From: Streptomyces spiramyceticus
GTDB taxonomy: Bacteria; Actinomycetota; Actinomycetes; Streptomycetales; Streptomycetaceae
Assembly (NCBI RefSeq): GCF_028807635.1
Contig: NZ_JARBAX010000002.1
Location: 1,612,001-1,676,000, forward strand
DNA length: 64,000 nucleotides
Direction of reading: 5' to 3'
Shown here: one piece after another, positions 37,611-46,826 of the stretch
Layout of the letters: every line of letters begins with the position of its first letter
How positions within the stretch are numbered: position 1 is the first letter of the stretch
The notes under the pieces: model-generated
The model's database searches: none
Seen by the model: the letters and a program-made list of their open reading frames with translations, nothing else
Told to the model about the DNA's origin: nothing
Translations under genes and position numbers: made by a program

Positions 37611-37964
37611 AGTTGTCCACTTTGGTCTGGGACATAGCGGGTCCTGGGACACAGCGGGCGCTCGGCGTTGCCGTCGCTGGAGCGGATCGGCGAAGTTCTC
37701 CCGCGCCCCTGGAGTCTCGCCCGCGCTGACGGCATAGGCCGCCGCCCGACCGGCTGCGTCGCGCCGTCGACGCCACGGCCCGCATTCCGTACGGACGGGG
37801 TCGACGCAACGGCACCGTGGACTTACCGCCCGCTCCGGATTACCACCGACCTTGCCATCCAGTCCGTGGAATGCCTCTTACGCCATCACGCTACCGATGA
37901 GTAACATGCGCGCACCAGCCGGCACCACCCGCCCGCCTCCCCCGCGGCGGCAAGGAGCAAGTCG
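37611..37964. other. Gene-free stretch before the symporter operon
   Basis: No coding signal was recognised. The promoter of the DUF485/acetate symporter operon should lie near the right end. Confidence 0.45.
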
Positions 37965-38474
37965 ATGTCGCACCACCGCCCCTTCCCGAACCCACCACCC
38001 TCCCGCCACGCCTGGGACGCGGCCGCGCGCTCCTGGGAAGCGCCGCCGCAGCATGAAGACCACCGCGAGGCGCACAGCCCTCACGGCGACCTCGACGCGC
38101 TCCGCTCCGGCTACCGCAAGCTGCGCCGCGTCTCGACGTTCACCGCACTCGGGTATTTCGTCCTCTTCCTCTTCCTCTCGGCCTTCACGCCCGGGCTGAT
38201 GACCAGCGAGATCACCGGTGGCCTCAACGTCGCCCTGATGCTCGGGCTCTGCCAGCTGCCGGTGGCCCTCGCGGCGATCGCCCTCTACGAACGCATCGCC
38301 CGCGACCGCGTCGACCCGCTGTCGGCGACCATCCGGGAGAAGACCCTGCAAGCGGCAAGAGAGACGGGCGGCCCCCGGGTCCGCCGCGGCTCCCGGGCGG
38401 ATGTCCCTGCGTACCCCGTTGGCCAAGGGCAGTGGCAGTGGCCCGACGAGACCATGGGTGGTGGCCGGTCATGA
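37965..38474 (+). CDS. DUF485 domain-containing membrane protein
   Basis: A 169-residue protein with a hydrophilic N-terminal part, then two helices (FTALGYFVLFLFLSAFTPGL and GLNVALMLGLCQLPVALAAI) joined by a short loop, as in DUF485/YjcH proteins that accompany the ActP acetate symporter. The LRSGYRKLRR segment before helix one is typical. The stop overlaps the ATG of the symporter gene (ATGA at 38471-38474), indicating coupled synthesis. The C-terminal 45 residues are polar, longer than in minimal YjcH. Confidence 0.88.
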   Translation: MSHHRPFPNPPPSRHAWDAAARSWEAPPQHEDHREAHSPHGDLDALRSGYRKLRRVSTFTALGYFVLFLFLSAFTPGLMTSEITGGLNVALMLGLCQLPVALAAIALYERIARDRVDPLSATIREKTLQAARETGGPRVRRGSRADVPAYPVGQGQWQWPDETMGGGRS

Positions 38475-40087
38475 CCGAGTTCAGCTCCGACGCCCAGACC
38501 ATGTCGCTGGTCGCGTTCATCGCGGTCATCACAGTCACACTGCTGGTGTGTGTGATGACCGGGCCCGATCACGAGGACCTGGGCGAGTTCTACACCGGCT
38601 ACCGCTCGTTGTCGCCCATACAGAGCGGCCTCGCCATCGCCGGTGACTACATCTCGGCCGGAACCGTGCTCGGCACCATCGGCATCATCGCGCTCCTCGG
38701 CTTCGACGGCATCACGCTCACCCTGAGCACCGTGCTCTCGCTGGTCCTGATGATGTTTCTGCTCGCCGAACCCCTGCGCAACGCCAGCCGGTTCACGATG
38801 GGCGACGTCTTCACCCACCGTGCACCCGGCCCCTTCGTGCGGATCATCGCAGCCATGGTCACACTGGCCGCGCTGCTGCCGCTGGTGATCTTCCAGCTCG
38901 CGGGCGCGGGTGACCTGCTCGCCGTCGTCCTCGGTTTCCACGCCGACGGTTTCAAGACCGGGGCGATCGTGTTCCTCGGTCTGCTGATGATCGCGTACGC
39001 GGCGATCGGCGGGATGAAGGGCACCGCGTTCATCCAGGTCGTCAAGACGGTCGTCCTGCTCGGCGCAGCCACCGCCATAGCGGTGCTCGTCCTCAATCGG
39101 TTCGACTTCAGCCTGCCCGTGCTGCTGGAAGCCGCCAAGCAGGGGAGCGGGGCGGGAGACGCGTATCTCGCCTCCGGACTGCAGTTCGCGGGCGACGATT
39201 TCGACATGATCGGCACACAGTTGACGGTCGTACTGGGCGCGGCGGTGCTGCCGCACATCACGATGCGCATGTTCAGCTCGCGCAGTGCGACTGCCGTGCG
39301 GCGCTCGCTGTCCTGGGCCGTTTCGACCGTCGTCGTGACCTGCCTGCTGCTCGCCGTGATCGGCTTCGGTGCGGCCGCGATCGTCGGGCACGAGGGTCTC
39401 GTCGCCGGTGACCCGCAGGGCCAGACGGCGTTCCTGATGGTCAGCCAGGCCCTCATGGGCACGGATCCGAGCACCGTCGAGACACTGCTGTTCACGGCGG
39501 TGGCCACGGCGATCTTCCTCACCCTGCTCGCCTCGGTCGCCGGGATCACCCTCGCCTGCGCAAACACACTGGCGCACGACCTCATCGCGCACGGGCTGCG
39601 CAGGGCCGCCCTGAAGCACTCCACGGAGATGGCCATCGCCCGGGCCGCCGCGGCGGGCGTCGGGCTCGTCGCGATCGCGTTCGCGGCCAGTGCCCGGAAC
39701 CTGAACCTTCAGGCGCTGCTGACCCTGTCCTTCTCCGTCGGCGCTTCCGCGATCGCCCCGGCGCTCGTCTACAGCCTCTTCTGGCGCCGCTACACCCGCA
39801 CGGGACTGCTCGCCACCCTCATCGTGGGCACCACCGCCAGCCTCATCCTTATGATCGGCAGCAACCTGGTGTCCGGATCACCGCAGTCCATCTTCCCCGA
39901 CGAGGACTTCAACTGGTTCCCGTTCACGACGAGCGGCATCGTCTCCATCCCGCTCGGCTTCCTGGCGGGATGGCTCGCTTCGGTCCTCCACCACCGGGAC
40001 GCGGCCGACCAGCGCCGCCGCTACGAAGAGATGGAACCGACGATCCTGGCCGGCACACCGGCGACGGTGGGCGGCAACGCTTCCTGA
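38471..40087 (+). CDS. Cation acetate symporter (ActP-like, SSS family)
   Basis: A 538-residue sodium/solute symporter with about thirteen hydrophobic helices. Family marks are TGYRSLSPIQSGLAIAGDYI near residues 45-64, FTMGDVFTHR near 118, and AYAAIGGMKGTAFIQVVKTV near 190. LPHITMRMFSSRSATAVRRS lies near residue 265. ActP-like members import acetate, propionate or pyruvate. Coupled translation from the DUF485 gene is the classic yjcH-actP arrangement. A strong terminator follows. Confidence 0.92.
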   Translation: MTEFSSDAQTMSLVAFIAVITVTLLVCVMTGPDHEDLGEFYTGYRSLSPIQSGLAIAGDYISAGTVLGTIGIIALLGFDGITLTLSTVLSLVLMMFLLAEPLRNASRFTMGDVFTHRAPGPFVRIIAAMVTLAALLPLVIFQLAGAGDLLAVVLGFHADGFKTGAIVFLGLLMIAYAAIGGMKGTAFIQVVKTVVLLGAATAIAVLVLNRFDFSLPVLLEAAKQGSGAGDAYLASGLQFAGDDFDMIGTQLTVVLGAAVLPHITMRMFSSRSATAVRRSLSWAVSTVVVTCLLLAVIGFGAAAIVGHEGLVAGDPQGQTAFLMVSQALMGTDPSTVETLLFTAVATAIFLTLLASVAGITLACANTLAHDLIAHGLRRAALKHSTEMAIARAAAAGVGLVAIAFAASARNLNLQALLTLSFSVGASAIAPALVYSLFWRRYTRTGLLATLIVGTTASLILMIGSNLVSGSPQSIFPDEDFNWFPFTTSGIVSIPLGFLAGWLASVLHHRDAADQRRRYEEMEPTILAGTPATVGGNAS

Positions 40088-40106
40088 CCCGGCTTCCCGA
40101 CGTAGG

Positions 40107-40144
40107 AAAGGGCGCCCGGCCGGTAGCAGGCCGGGCGCCCTTTT
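40107..40144 (+). terminator. Intrinsic terminator after the acetate symporter gene
   Basis: A 15-bp GC-rich stem AAAGGGCGCCCGGCC (40107-40121) pairs with 40129-40143 around a seven-base loop and is followed by TTTT, a classic rho-independent signal. Confidence 0.92.
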
Positions 40145-40165
40145 CGTTGTCCTCATCGACGCGCT

Positions 40166-40510
40166 TCACGCCGGCGGCCCGGCTGCCCAGGGTCGCAGCG
40201 AGTACGCTCGCTCGATCTCACCCACATATTGTCCCAGGTGGAAGCGGACCTCCTCGATTGGCCTGTGGCCGAGGTCCGGATACATCAGCTCGCTCCATAC
40301 GACCGTCTCACCACGTAGTCGTACTCGGATGTGGAGCCCCAAGGAGCCCAACTCGCACTGTTCCTGAGACGTCAGGTCTACGCTGCGGGCGGCATCCGTC
40401 GGGTAGAGCGGTCCGCCGGGCCGGAGAAGCTGCTCCGGACGCATACCCATGGCGCTGCTGTTGCTGCGCGTGATCAAGTCGAGGCCGTCGACAAAAAGGT
40501 ACGTATGCAC
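40166..40510 (-). CDS. Hypothetical protein
   Basis: A 114-residue protein starting at a GTG at 40510 (HTYLFVDGLDLITRSNSSAM). It has a Met/Glu/Pro-rich middle (GMRPEQLLRPGGPLYP) and a strand-like end (GSLGLHIRVRLRGETVVWSE). Codon use and composition look genuinely coding but not typical of the neighbours. The frame continues upstream to 40624 without protein character. No family was recognised. Confidence 0.5.
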   Translation of the reverse strand: MHTYLFVDGLDLITRSNSSAMGMRPEQLLRPGGPLYPTDAARSVDLTSQEQCELGSLGLHIRVRLRGETVVWSELMYPDLGHRPIEEVRFHLGQYVGEIERAYSLRPWAAGPPA

Positions 40511-40524
40511 GGCAGTACATACAG

Positions 40525-40984
40525 GTGGACCAGGGCAAGTGTTGATGAGTAACGTGCTGATCCGACTGCGGCTTTGGCGATCGGGCGGCCTGATCCGAAG
40601 CGGATGCGGGGACCTACGCGGCATTGGCCTTTCGTGGCGTCATGCGCCGATCATACTGTTGCGGGTTCCGTCCGGCACCAAATCCTTCCCGACCACGGAC
40701 CTGTGCGGGTAAGGCGCATGAGGCTCAGTACGTACAAGAAGAAGCATCTGTACGTCCTCATGGCGGCTGTGCGCTCTCGTGCTCCACGGGCGTGCTTCCA
40801 TGTGCCCTCAAATACAAAGACCCGGCTTCCTTTTGGCATTGCCGTCTTCTTCGCACGGCGGTGAGGTATGCGCATACAGGACCCGTGCACCCGCTCAAGA
40901 AATCTATTGACAGGTGGTCATGGAGATTATGTGCAGTGCCACGGAAATGGCCCTTCAGGCATCACCGCTGCCGGAGCAGCCCCG
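40525..40984. other. Lower-GC stretch without a recognised gene
   Basis: About 460 bases clearly lower in GC than the flanks (for example TACGTATGCACGGCAGTACA). A TTGACA and TATGTG pair at about 40910-40935 could be a sigma-70-type promoter for the decayed monooxygenase gene that follows. No gene was recognised. Confidence 0.45.
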
Positions 40985-41815
40985 ATGACGGCGCGGGCCG
41001 GGAACCACGCGGTTGTCCTGGGCGGTGGTTTTCGGGCCTGGTCGCGGCACGTGTCCTCGCCGACCGGTTCCGCTCGGTCACCGTCTTGGAGCAGGACCCC
41101 GTCGCCGCGCACGCCCCGCACCGCAAGGGGACTCCGCAGAGCCGCCCCCCCCATGCGCTGCTGGCCCGAGGAGCCCAGGTACTGGAACAGCTCTTCCCCG
41201 GTCTGCGCGACGAGCTGACCGAACGGGGCGCCCCGGTTTCGGACTTCGGACGCTTTCCGATGCTCTATCCCACGGGCTGGTCACCCCCGGTCTCGACGGA
41301 CCTGGTCCTGCAGACGTTCAGCCGTCCCGTGCTGGAGACAGCGTTACGTCGGCGGGTCCTGGCGCATCACGCGTTTCACTCCTCGACAGGACCCGTGCGA
41401 CGGGGTTGGCCACCGACGCCGCTCGCCGTCGTGTCACGGGGTTCCGGACTGAGGGGGACGCCACGTACCTCGCCGACCTCGTCGTTGTGGCCACGGGACG
41501 GCATTCCCGTCTTCGCTCCTGGCTCAGCGCTCAGCGCTCAGGGCATGGCCGGGCCGGAAGTACTCAGTGTGGACGGAAAGCTGTCGTACGCCTCCCGCCT
41601 CTACAAGCGCTCAGCGGACTGCACGCGAAGCCGGCAGGCATCCCTGCAGGCCACCCTCGCACCCACGGGGAACCGTGGCGGCACGGTCCTGGCGATCGAG
41701 GACGAGCAGTGGCTGGTCTGTCTCTTCGGCGCGGACGGCCAGCTGGCCCCGACCGACCCGGAGGGCTTCGGCGCGTACACGGCATCGCTGATGAATCCGC
41801 ACATCCACGAGATCA
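40985..41815 (+). pseudogene. Decayed FAD-dependent monooxygenase gene, several frameshifts
   Basis: The pieces read, in changing frames: MTARAGNHAVVLGGGF; SGLVAARVLADRFRSVTVLE (one base lost at about 41028); DRTRATGLATDAARRRVTGF (shift at about 41390); and VDGKLSYASRLYK with NRGGTVLAIEDEQWLVCLFG (shift at about 41540). Together they follow the FAD-binding monooxygenase fold from the Rossmann N-terminus to the FAD C-terminal part. At least three frameshifts and probable internal losses make it inactive. Confidence 0.8.
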
Positions 41816-41858
41816 CCGCGTCGCCGACTCGGTGTCGATGGCGGCGCTGCTGCTGCTG

Positions 41859-42335
41859 GTGCGGGCGCGGCGGCATATGGAGGCCGGGCGGCCGCGCTTC
41901 GAAGCGGTCCGCAAAGAGCGGGAGGAACTGGCGTCGCGGTTCTTCGACGCCCTGCGCGAAGGCGACGTCGCCGGCCTGCAGGAACTGCTCGCCGCCGACG
42001 TATCGATGGTCGGCGACGGCGGCGGCAAGGCCCCGCAGCTGGCCAGGGCCGTCATCGGCGCAGAAAACGTGGCCCGGCTGCTTGCCTCCGTCTTCCCCCT
42101 GCTGGCCCGGATCGACGTGACGTTCGAGCCGCACGAGGTCAACGGCCAGCCGGGCGCGATCTTCCGGGACCGGGACGGCAAGGTGCTCCACACCCTGGCG
42201 CTCGATGTACTCGACGGGCAGATCCAGACGATCTGCTCGGTGATCAACCCCGACAAGCTCGGGCACGTGGGCCCAGTAGCGGACGCCTGGGCAATCCACC
42301 GCGAAGTTAGACAGGCACGCCGGCCCACGGAATAG
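41859..42335 (+). pseudogene. C-terminal (SnoaL-like) fragment of a SigJ-type ECF sigma factor
   Basis: The frame continues from unrelated DNA into VRARRHMEAGRPRFEA, then EELASRFFDALREGDVAGLQ and SVINPDKLGHVGPVADAWAI to the stop. This is the end of region 4 plus the full SnoaL-like C-terminal domain of ECF41 sigma factors, which controls their activity. Regions 2 and most of 4 are missing. No credible start lies at the junction. Confidence 0.8.
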
Positions 42336-42480
42336 CCGCAACACACGACCGCACCTCGAACCCCCTACAAGCAGCTCAACACCTTCACCGGCAGGAGCAC
42401 CCAGCGAGCAGATGAGCCTGCCCAGCGGTGAGGCCGCGTTGGTGTGCCTTTCGAGCCATGGAGCCAGACAGGACGTCGGC

Positions 42481-43080
42481 TCACTGGGGCGGCGGCTGCA
42501 GGCTGAGGGTGGGGTTGGGGGTCAGGACCCGGCGCAGGACGGCTTCGATGTGGGTTCGGTCGGGGGCATGCGTGCCGGCCAGGCCGCTGAGGGTGAGCCC
42601 GTTCATGGTGGCGGCGGCCGCAGCGGCGGTGACGGGGTCGGTGTAGTGGGCCAGGGCTTCGACGGTGTGCTCGGTGTACTGGTCTGCGATCGGGCGCAGT
42701 GCGGGGCGGCGCAGGGCGGCGACGTAGAGCTCGAATTCGGTGACCTGCTGGTCGCGCTGGGGCCCGAAGCAGCCGAGCAGCACGTCGGTGAGCAGGATGA
42801 CGAGATGGTCGGTGCTCAGCTCGGGCCGTTGGGCGACCCAGTCGCGGAGGTAAGCGGCGTAGCGGTCGACGGCCCGGCTCAGGGCAGCGGTGATCAGATC
42901 GTCCTTCGTGGCGAAGTGGTAGGTCGTCGCTCCCAGGGGGACGCCGGCCGCTTCGGCGACTGCGCGGTGGGTCAGGCCTTCGACGCCCCGCTCCGCGATG
43001 ACCCTCTCGGTGGCCTCGGCGATCTCTTCGATCCGCCGCTGCGGGTCGCGCCGGCGCCGCGCGGGCTTGTCGACAGTCAT
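42481..43080 (-). CDS. TetR family regulator controlling the adjacent VOC gene
   Basis: A 199-residue TetR regulator with helix-turn-helix LTHRAVAEAAGVPLGATTYHF at about residues 36-56, and the TetR_C_18-like ligand domain. The start at 43080 has a GAGAGGGG tract upstream. ATGs further out are inside the operator region. One copy of an AGTAC-type inverted repeat lies just upstream of its start and a second lies upstream of the VOC gene, which is transcribed in the opposite direction. This supports repression of itself and of the VOC gene. Confidence 0.92.
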   Translation of the reverse strand: MTVDKPARRRRDPQRRIEEIAEATERVIAERGVEGLTHRAVAEAAGVPLGATTYHFATKDDLITAALSRAVDRYAAYLRDWVAQRPELSTDHLVILLTDVLLGCFGPQRDQQVTEFELYVAALRRPALRPIADQYTEHTVEALAHYTDPVTAAAAAATMNGLTLSGLAGTHAPDRTHIEAVLRRVLTPNPTLSLQPPPQ

Positions 43081-43114
43081 GAGACCGCCCCTCTCCCTCT
43101 TCATAGGGTCGTGT

Positions 43115-43128
43115 AGTACGAAGGTACT
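43115..43128. promoter_or_regulatory. TetR operator, tetR side
   Basis: AGTACGAAGGTACT, an inverted repeat of AGTAC/GTACT with a four-base spacer, 35 bases upstream of the tetR start. It matches the second site at 43263-43276 in both arms. Confidence 0.7.
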
Positions 43129-43262
43129 GTACTGATGCCGGTCGGTGCTGCTCAAAGTGTGTTGCCCTGGTCAGGTGCACCCAAAGGGCTCCGATGCAGC
43201 GGAAGGGTTCAAGAAGAGAGGGGCGCAATGTCCGTATTGCACCCCTGGGGATCCTGCGGTAC

Positions 43263-43276
43263 AGTACAAATGTACT
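43263..43276. promoter_or_regulatory. TetR operator, VOC side
   Basis: AGTACAAATGTACT, same arms and spacing as the tetR-side site, 93 bases upstream of the VOC start and overlapping a plausible promoter. Confidence 0.7.
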
Positions 43277-43368
43277 GCTTGAACGCGGAGCCCCGGCACT
43301 CGTCGGCTCTCGCCGGTCGGCCGATACACCCCCCGCACCGCAAAGCCCACACGCAAGGAGTGATCCCC

Positions 43369-43755
43369 ATGAAGGCTCCCGCCCTCTCTCCCTGTCTCGG
43401 CGTCCCCGACACCCAGGCCGCCGTCGACTTCTACGAGAAGATCGGCTTTACGGCCCTCCCCGCCGGCGACGACCCCAACGACGACCTGCGCATCCTGCTC
43501 TTCGAGGGCGAGTTCGCCCTGATGGTCTACCGCGAGGATCAGCTGCGCAGCTGGCTGCCGAACCTCAAGGAGACCCCTGTCGGCGCGTTCGGCATGTTCT
43601 ACCTGGCCGTCGACGACTTCGACTCCTACGTCGAGCGCATCCGCCCCTTGGTCACCGTCCAGAAGGACGTGCTTGAGCACCACGGGCAGAAGCTCTTCTA
43701 CTTCACCGATCCCAACGGGTACGTCATCGCCGCTGCCCAGAAGCAGACCTGGTGA
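43369..43755 (+). CDS. VOC family protein (glyoxalase/bleomycin-resistance fold)
   Basis: A 128-residue vicinal oxygen chelate protein beginning PALSPCLGVPDTQAAVDFYE and ending KLFYFTDPNGYVIAAAQK. The metal or ligand-binding positions lie in the first and last repeats, as in glyoxalase and dioxygenase-fold resistance proteins. The AAGGAG ribosome site at 43355-43360 and the ATG at 43369 are well placed. The divergent TetR and the shared operators indicate induction by a small molecule, possibly a compound the protein binds or modifies. Confidence 0.9.
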   Translation: MKAPALSPCLGVPDTQAAVDFYEKIGFTALPAGDDPNDDLRILLFEGEFALMVYREDQLRSWLPNLKETPVGAFGMFYLAVDDFDSYVERIRPLVTVQKDVLEHHGQKLFYFTDPNGYVIAAAQKQTW

Positions 43756-43788
43756 CCCGCCCCAAGAAGACGTCGCAGGGCGCCGCGA

Positions 43789-43886
43789 GGGTGAACACCC
43801 GCCCCGGCCGCCAGCCCGGCGGCGTCCACTGGACCGTCCTGCTCGATCCTTCCGGCCAGCCCTTCTGTATCAGTTCCACCCGCTAG
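43789..43886 (+). pseudogene. 3' end of a second VOC-type gene
   Basis: About thirty codons ending GVHWTVLLDPSGQPFCISST and a TAG. This is the usual C-terminal strand of glyoxalase-like VOC proteins. Nothing upstream belongs to it. Confidence 0.5.
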
Positions 43887-43947
43887 CCGGCCGCTGCCCG
43901 TTCCCCACCCCATCGTTGCCTCTTCAGTCCACCTCCCGGAGCGAGCC

Positions 43948-45114
43948 ATGACGTCCTTCCACCGCCGCGTCACCCCGACCGAGCGCCGCGCCCGCCTCGG
44001 GCGTCGGCACCTGCTGGCAGGCTCGGCGCGGGTACGGACGCCGGAGGAGGTCGCCGGCGCCCTGATCGGACTGCACGCGACCGACCCGGCCACCGTGTTC
44101 CTGTCCGCCGCAGCGCGCATGGCCGAGCCGGAAGTCGCAGCGGTGGAACGGGCGTTGTACGAGGAGCGGACTCTGGCGCGAATACGGTGCATGCGCCGCA
44201 CCATGTTCGTCCTCCCGGCCGCCCTCGCCCCGGAGACCCAGGCCGCCGTAGGCCGGTACGCCTACATGGACCGTGGCAAGGCCCTGGACCGGTTGCGTGA
44301 GGCGGCCGGCTGGGACGAGCTCCGCTACACCGCGGCGGAGCAGGACGCCTTGGCACTCCTTGCCGAACGTGATGAGGCCACCGCCGCAGAGTTCGCCGAC
44401 GCCGTACCCGCTTTGCGGGAGCAGATCGTCACCTTCCCCGGCAAGTCGTACGAGTCCCGCCAGCGCGTCGCCTCCACGGTCCTTGGCGTCCTCGCCGCCG
44501 AAGGCCGTATCCGCCGCGCCCGCCCGGCCGGGAACTGGACCTCCGCCCAGTTCCGCTGGGCCCTGGCCGAACCCCTCCCCGAGCTGCCCGCATCCGAGTC
44601 GAAGACCGCCCTCGCCCGGCGCTACATCTCAGCTTTCGGCCCCGTCACCGAGGCCGACCTGAAGTGGTGGACCGGCTGGACCTTGGCTGCCACCCGCAAG
44701 GCGATCGCCGCCAGCGGGGCCCAAGCGGTGAGCCTCGACGAAGGCACCGGCTACCTCCTGCCAGAGGACCTTGAGCCGGTCTCGTACCCCGAACCCTGGC
44801 TGGCACTGCTGCCCAGCCTCGACGCCACCCCCATGGGATGGCGCCAACGGGACTGGTACCTCGACGCCGACCACACCCCCGCGCTCTTCGACCGCAACGG
44901 AAACATCGGCCCCACCATCTGGGCAGACGGCCGCATCATCGGCGCCTGGGCTCAGCGTCCCGACGGCAGCATCAACCACCGCCTCTTCACGGACCCCGGC
45001 CGCGAGACACGCAACGCCCTCGACGGCGAGACCGCCCGCATGACCGCCTTCCTCAGGGGCGCCCGCGTCACCCCCTGCTACCGCACCCCCCTCGAACGCG
45101 AACTCTCCGCATAA
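43948..45114 (+). CDS. Winged helix DNA-binding domain-containing protein (AlkZ/YcaQ-like)
   Basis: A 388-residue protein of the HTH_42 family that includes the AlkZ and YcaQ DNA glycosylases. It reads RRHLLAGSARVRTPEEVAGA, then GLHATDPATVFLSAAARM, SYESRQRVASTVLGVLAAEG and WWTGWTLAATRKAIAASGAQ. The family's glycosylase members carry a QxQ or QxD-like catalytic motif. The corresponding GLHATDP segment here lacks it, so the DNA repair activity is uncertain. It follows the VOC pair but is independent of it. Confidence 0.85.
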   Translation: MTSFHRRVTPTERRARLGRRHLLAGSARVRTPEEVAGALIGLHATDPATVFLSAAARMAEPEVAAVERALYEERTLARIRCMRRTMFVLPAALAPETQAAVGRYAYMDRGKALDRLREAAGWDELRYTAAEQDALALLAERDEATAAEFADAVPALREQIVTFPGKSYESRQRVASTVLGVLAAEGRIRRARPAGNWTSAQFRWALAEPLPELPASESKTALARRYISAFGPVTEADLKWWTGWTLAATRKAIAASGAQAVSLDEGTGYLLPEDLEPVSYPEPWLALLPSLDATPMGWRQRDWYLDADHTPALFDRNGNIGPTIWADGRIIGAWAQRPDGSINHRLFTDPGRETRNALDGETARMTAFLRGARVTPCYRTPLERELSA

Positions 45115-45278
45115 CCGTCAGCGGATCCTCCCCAAGCCGTAGTCATCACGGAAGCGCGGTCACAACCGGCGCGAGCCGTCGGTGGCTTGTGCGCACCCGA
45201 CCGGACCGGGCACAGGATGTCGGGTCCGGCAGGGTGGGTCCTTCCTGACGTGAGTGAACGAAAGGGAAGGAGGCCGCG

Positions 45279-46160
45279 GTGCTGGAGCGGATGAACCAGG
45301 CCATGGAGCACATCGTGTGCCAACTTGATCAGCGGATCGAGGTGTCCGACCTGGCGCGGATCGTGGTGACGTCGGAGTACCACTTCCGGCGGCTGTTCTC
45401 CGCGCTGGCGGGGATTCCTCTCTCGGAGTACGTCCGGCGCAGGCGGCTCACGGTTGCGGGTGCCGAGGTGCTGGCCGGCAATCGGACGCTGTTGGAGGTC
45501 GCGGTGCGATACGGCTACACCTCGGGTGAGGCGTTCGCGCGTGCGTTCCGCGTCATGCACGGCGTCGGTCCGGGCGAGGCCAGGTGGTCCGGTGCGAGCC
45601 TGCAGTCCCAGCCGCGGTTGTCCTTCCGCCTCACCGTCGAAGGGAGTAGCAGCATGCGATACGTTCCGTGTGGTCGGCAGGAAAGCGCGTGTCCCGCTCG
45701 TGCACGAGGGGGTGAACCCTGCTATCGCAGCCTTCATCCGGGACATCGGCCAGGAGACGCTGCAACGCATCGAGAGCCTGTCCGATCAGGAGCCGGAGGG
45801 GATCGTCTCGGTGAGTGACCAACTGAACGGCAGCCGCGCCGAGGGAACCGAACTCGATTACTACCACGGCGCGGTGACCCGGGCCGCCGTGCCCGAGCAC
45901 ATGGACGCTCTCACCGCCCCGGCCGGAACGTGGGCCGTCTTCGAGAGCTCCGGGCCGTTCCCGCAGACGCTCCAGTACCCTGTGGCGGGACGTGTACACG
46001 CAATGGCTCCCGTCCAATCCCTACCGGAGCCGACCGAACCCGAGATCCTGCGGACACAGCTGTCGCAGGACGCGGCGCAGGCGGACGCGGAACCAGCTTG
46101 CCTCAGTTGGCTGGGAGGGGATCGCTCAGTCCCGCCAACTGCGCCGCCCATCCGTAAAAG
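45279..46160 (+). pseudogene. AraC-GyrI type regulator gene with frameshifts
   Basis: GTG at 45279 is preceded by AAGGAGG. The first part is a good AraC DNA-binding domain (IEVSDLARIVVTSEYHFRRL, then LLEVAVRYGYTSGEAFARAF). At about 45665, after SMRYV, the frame breaks and the sense continues as VVGRKARVPLVHEGVNPAIA, a GyrI-like effector domain. A second break near 45980 turns the expected WRDVYTQW-type segment into PVAGRVHAM, and later the original frame returns as EPEILRTQLSQDAAQ. Two indels make a functional protein unlikely. Confidence 0.75.
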
Positions 46161-46549
46161 TGAAGGGCTCAGTCAGATCGATGGGAGCGAACGGTCGTGC
46201 AGTGCCGCGTCTCTTCGGGCGTGCCGGCATCGGAGAACAGGCAACCCGTTCGACGCTGACCCGCATGGTGGGGCACGGCCTGCTGCGGCGGCAGCGTGAG
46301 GGGCGTCGCATGTACTTCGGGCTGACGGAGCGCTCGGAGGCGGTGCTGCGCGACGGCAGGCGCAGGATCTAGGAGACCGGCGCGGTCAACCGGCAGTGGG
46401 ACGGCACGTGGACCCTGCTCGGCTTCTCGCTGCCCGAGTCCTGGCGGCGGCAGCGGCACGATCTGCGCTCGCAGCTGACCTGGAGTGGCTTCGGTCCGCT
46501 GTTCGGCGGGCTGTGGATCGCGCCGGGCGAGGTCGACGTTTCCTCACGA
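46160..46549 (+). pseudogene. PaaX-type regulator gene with amber stop and missing ends
   Basis: The frame reads TRSTLTRMVGHGLLRRQREG and MYFGLTERSEAVLRDGRRR, then a TAG at 46370-46372, then continues in the same frame as ETGAVNRQWDGTWTLLGFSL and FGGLWIAPGEVDVSS. This is a PaaX-like phenylacetate repressor. The stop sits where relatives have Trp (TGG). The N-terminus merges with other sequence and the C-terminal dimerisation half is gone. Confidence 0.72.
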
Positions 46550-46826
46550 GCAGAGCGACCGGCTTACCCGCGCGCTGGGAACCTGACCCCCTTGACGGCA
46601 CGGACACCAGCGCACAACCGAGCCGGAAGTAAACACAGCGGAACTGCACACTCCAGCCCGCGGCCAGATCGCGAGCCGACGGCGCACCCTCGCCTTTGAC
46701 CTGAACGTTGTGGGTGGTCCTGCTGCGATACGAGAGGGGAGACGCACGTCACATTCGTTCGTGTCACATCTTGCCGAGTTGTTCCGTCAGGGAGGTGTAA
46801 CCACCAGCAACGGCAAGGAGTTCACC

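Noticed and set aside
38285..39619. 444-codon open frame on the minus strand
   Set aside because: Antisense to the acetate symporter; composition typical of a shadow frame (many Gln, Asp, Arg, His).
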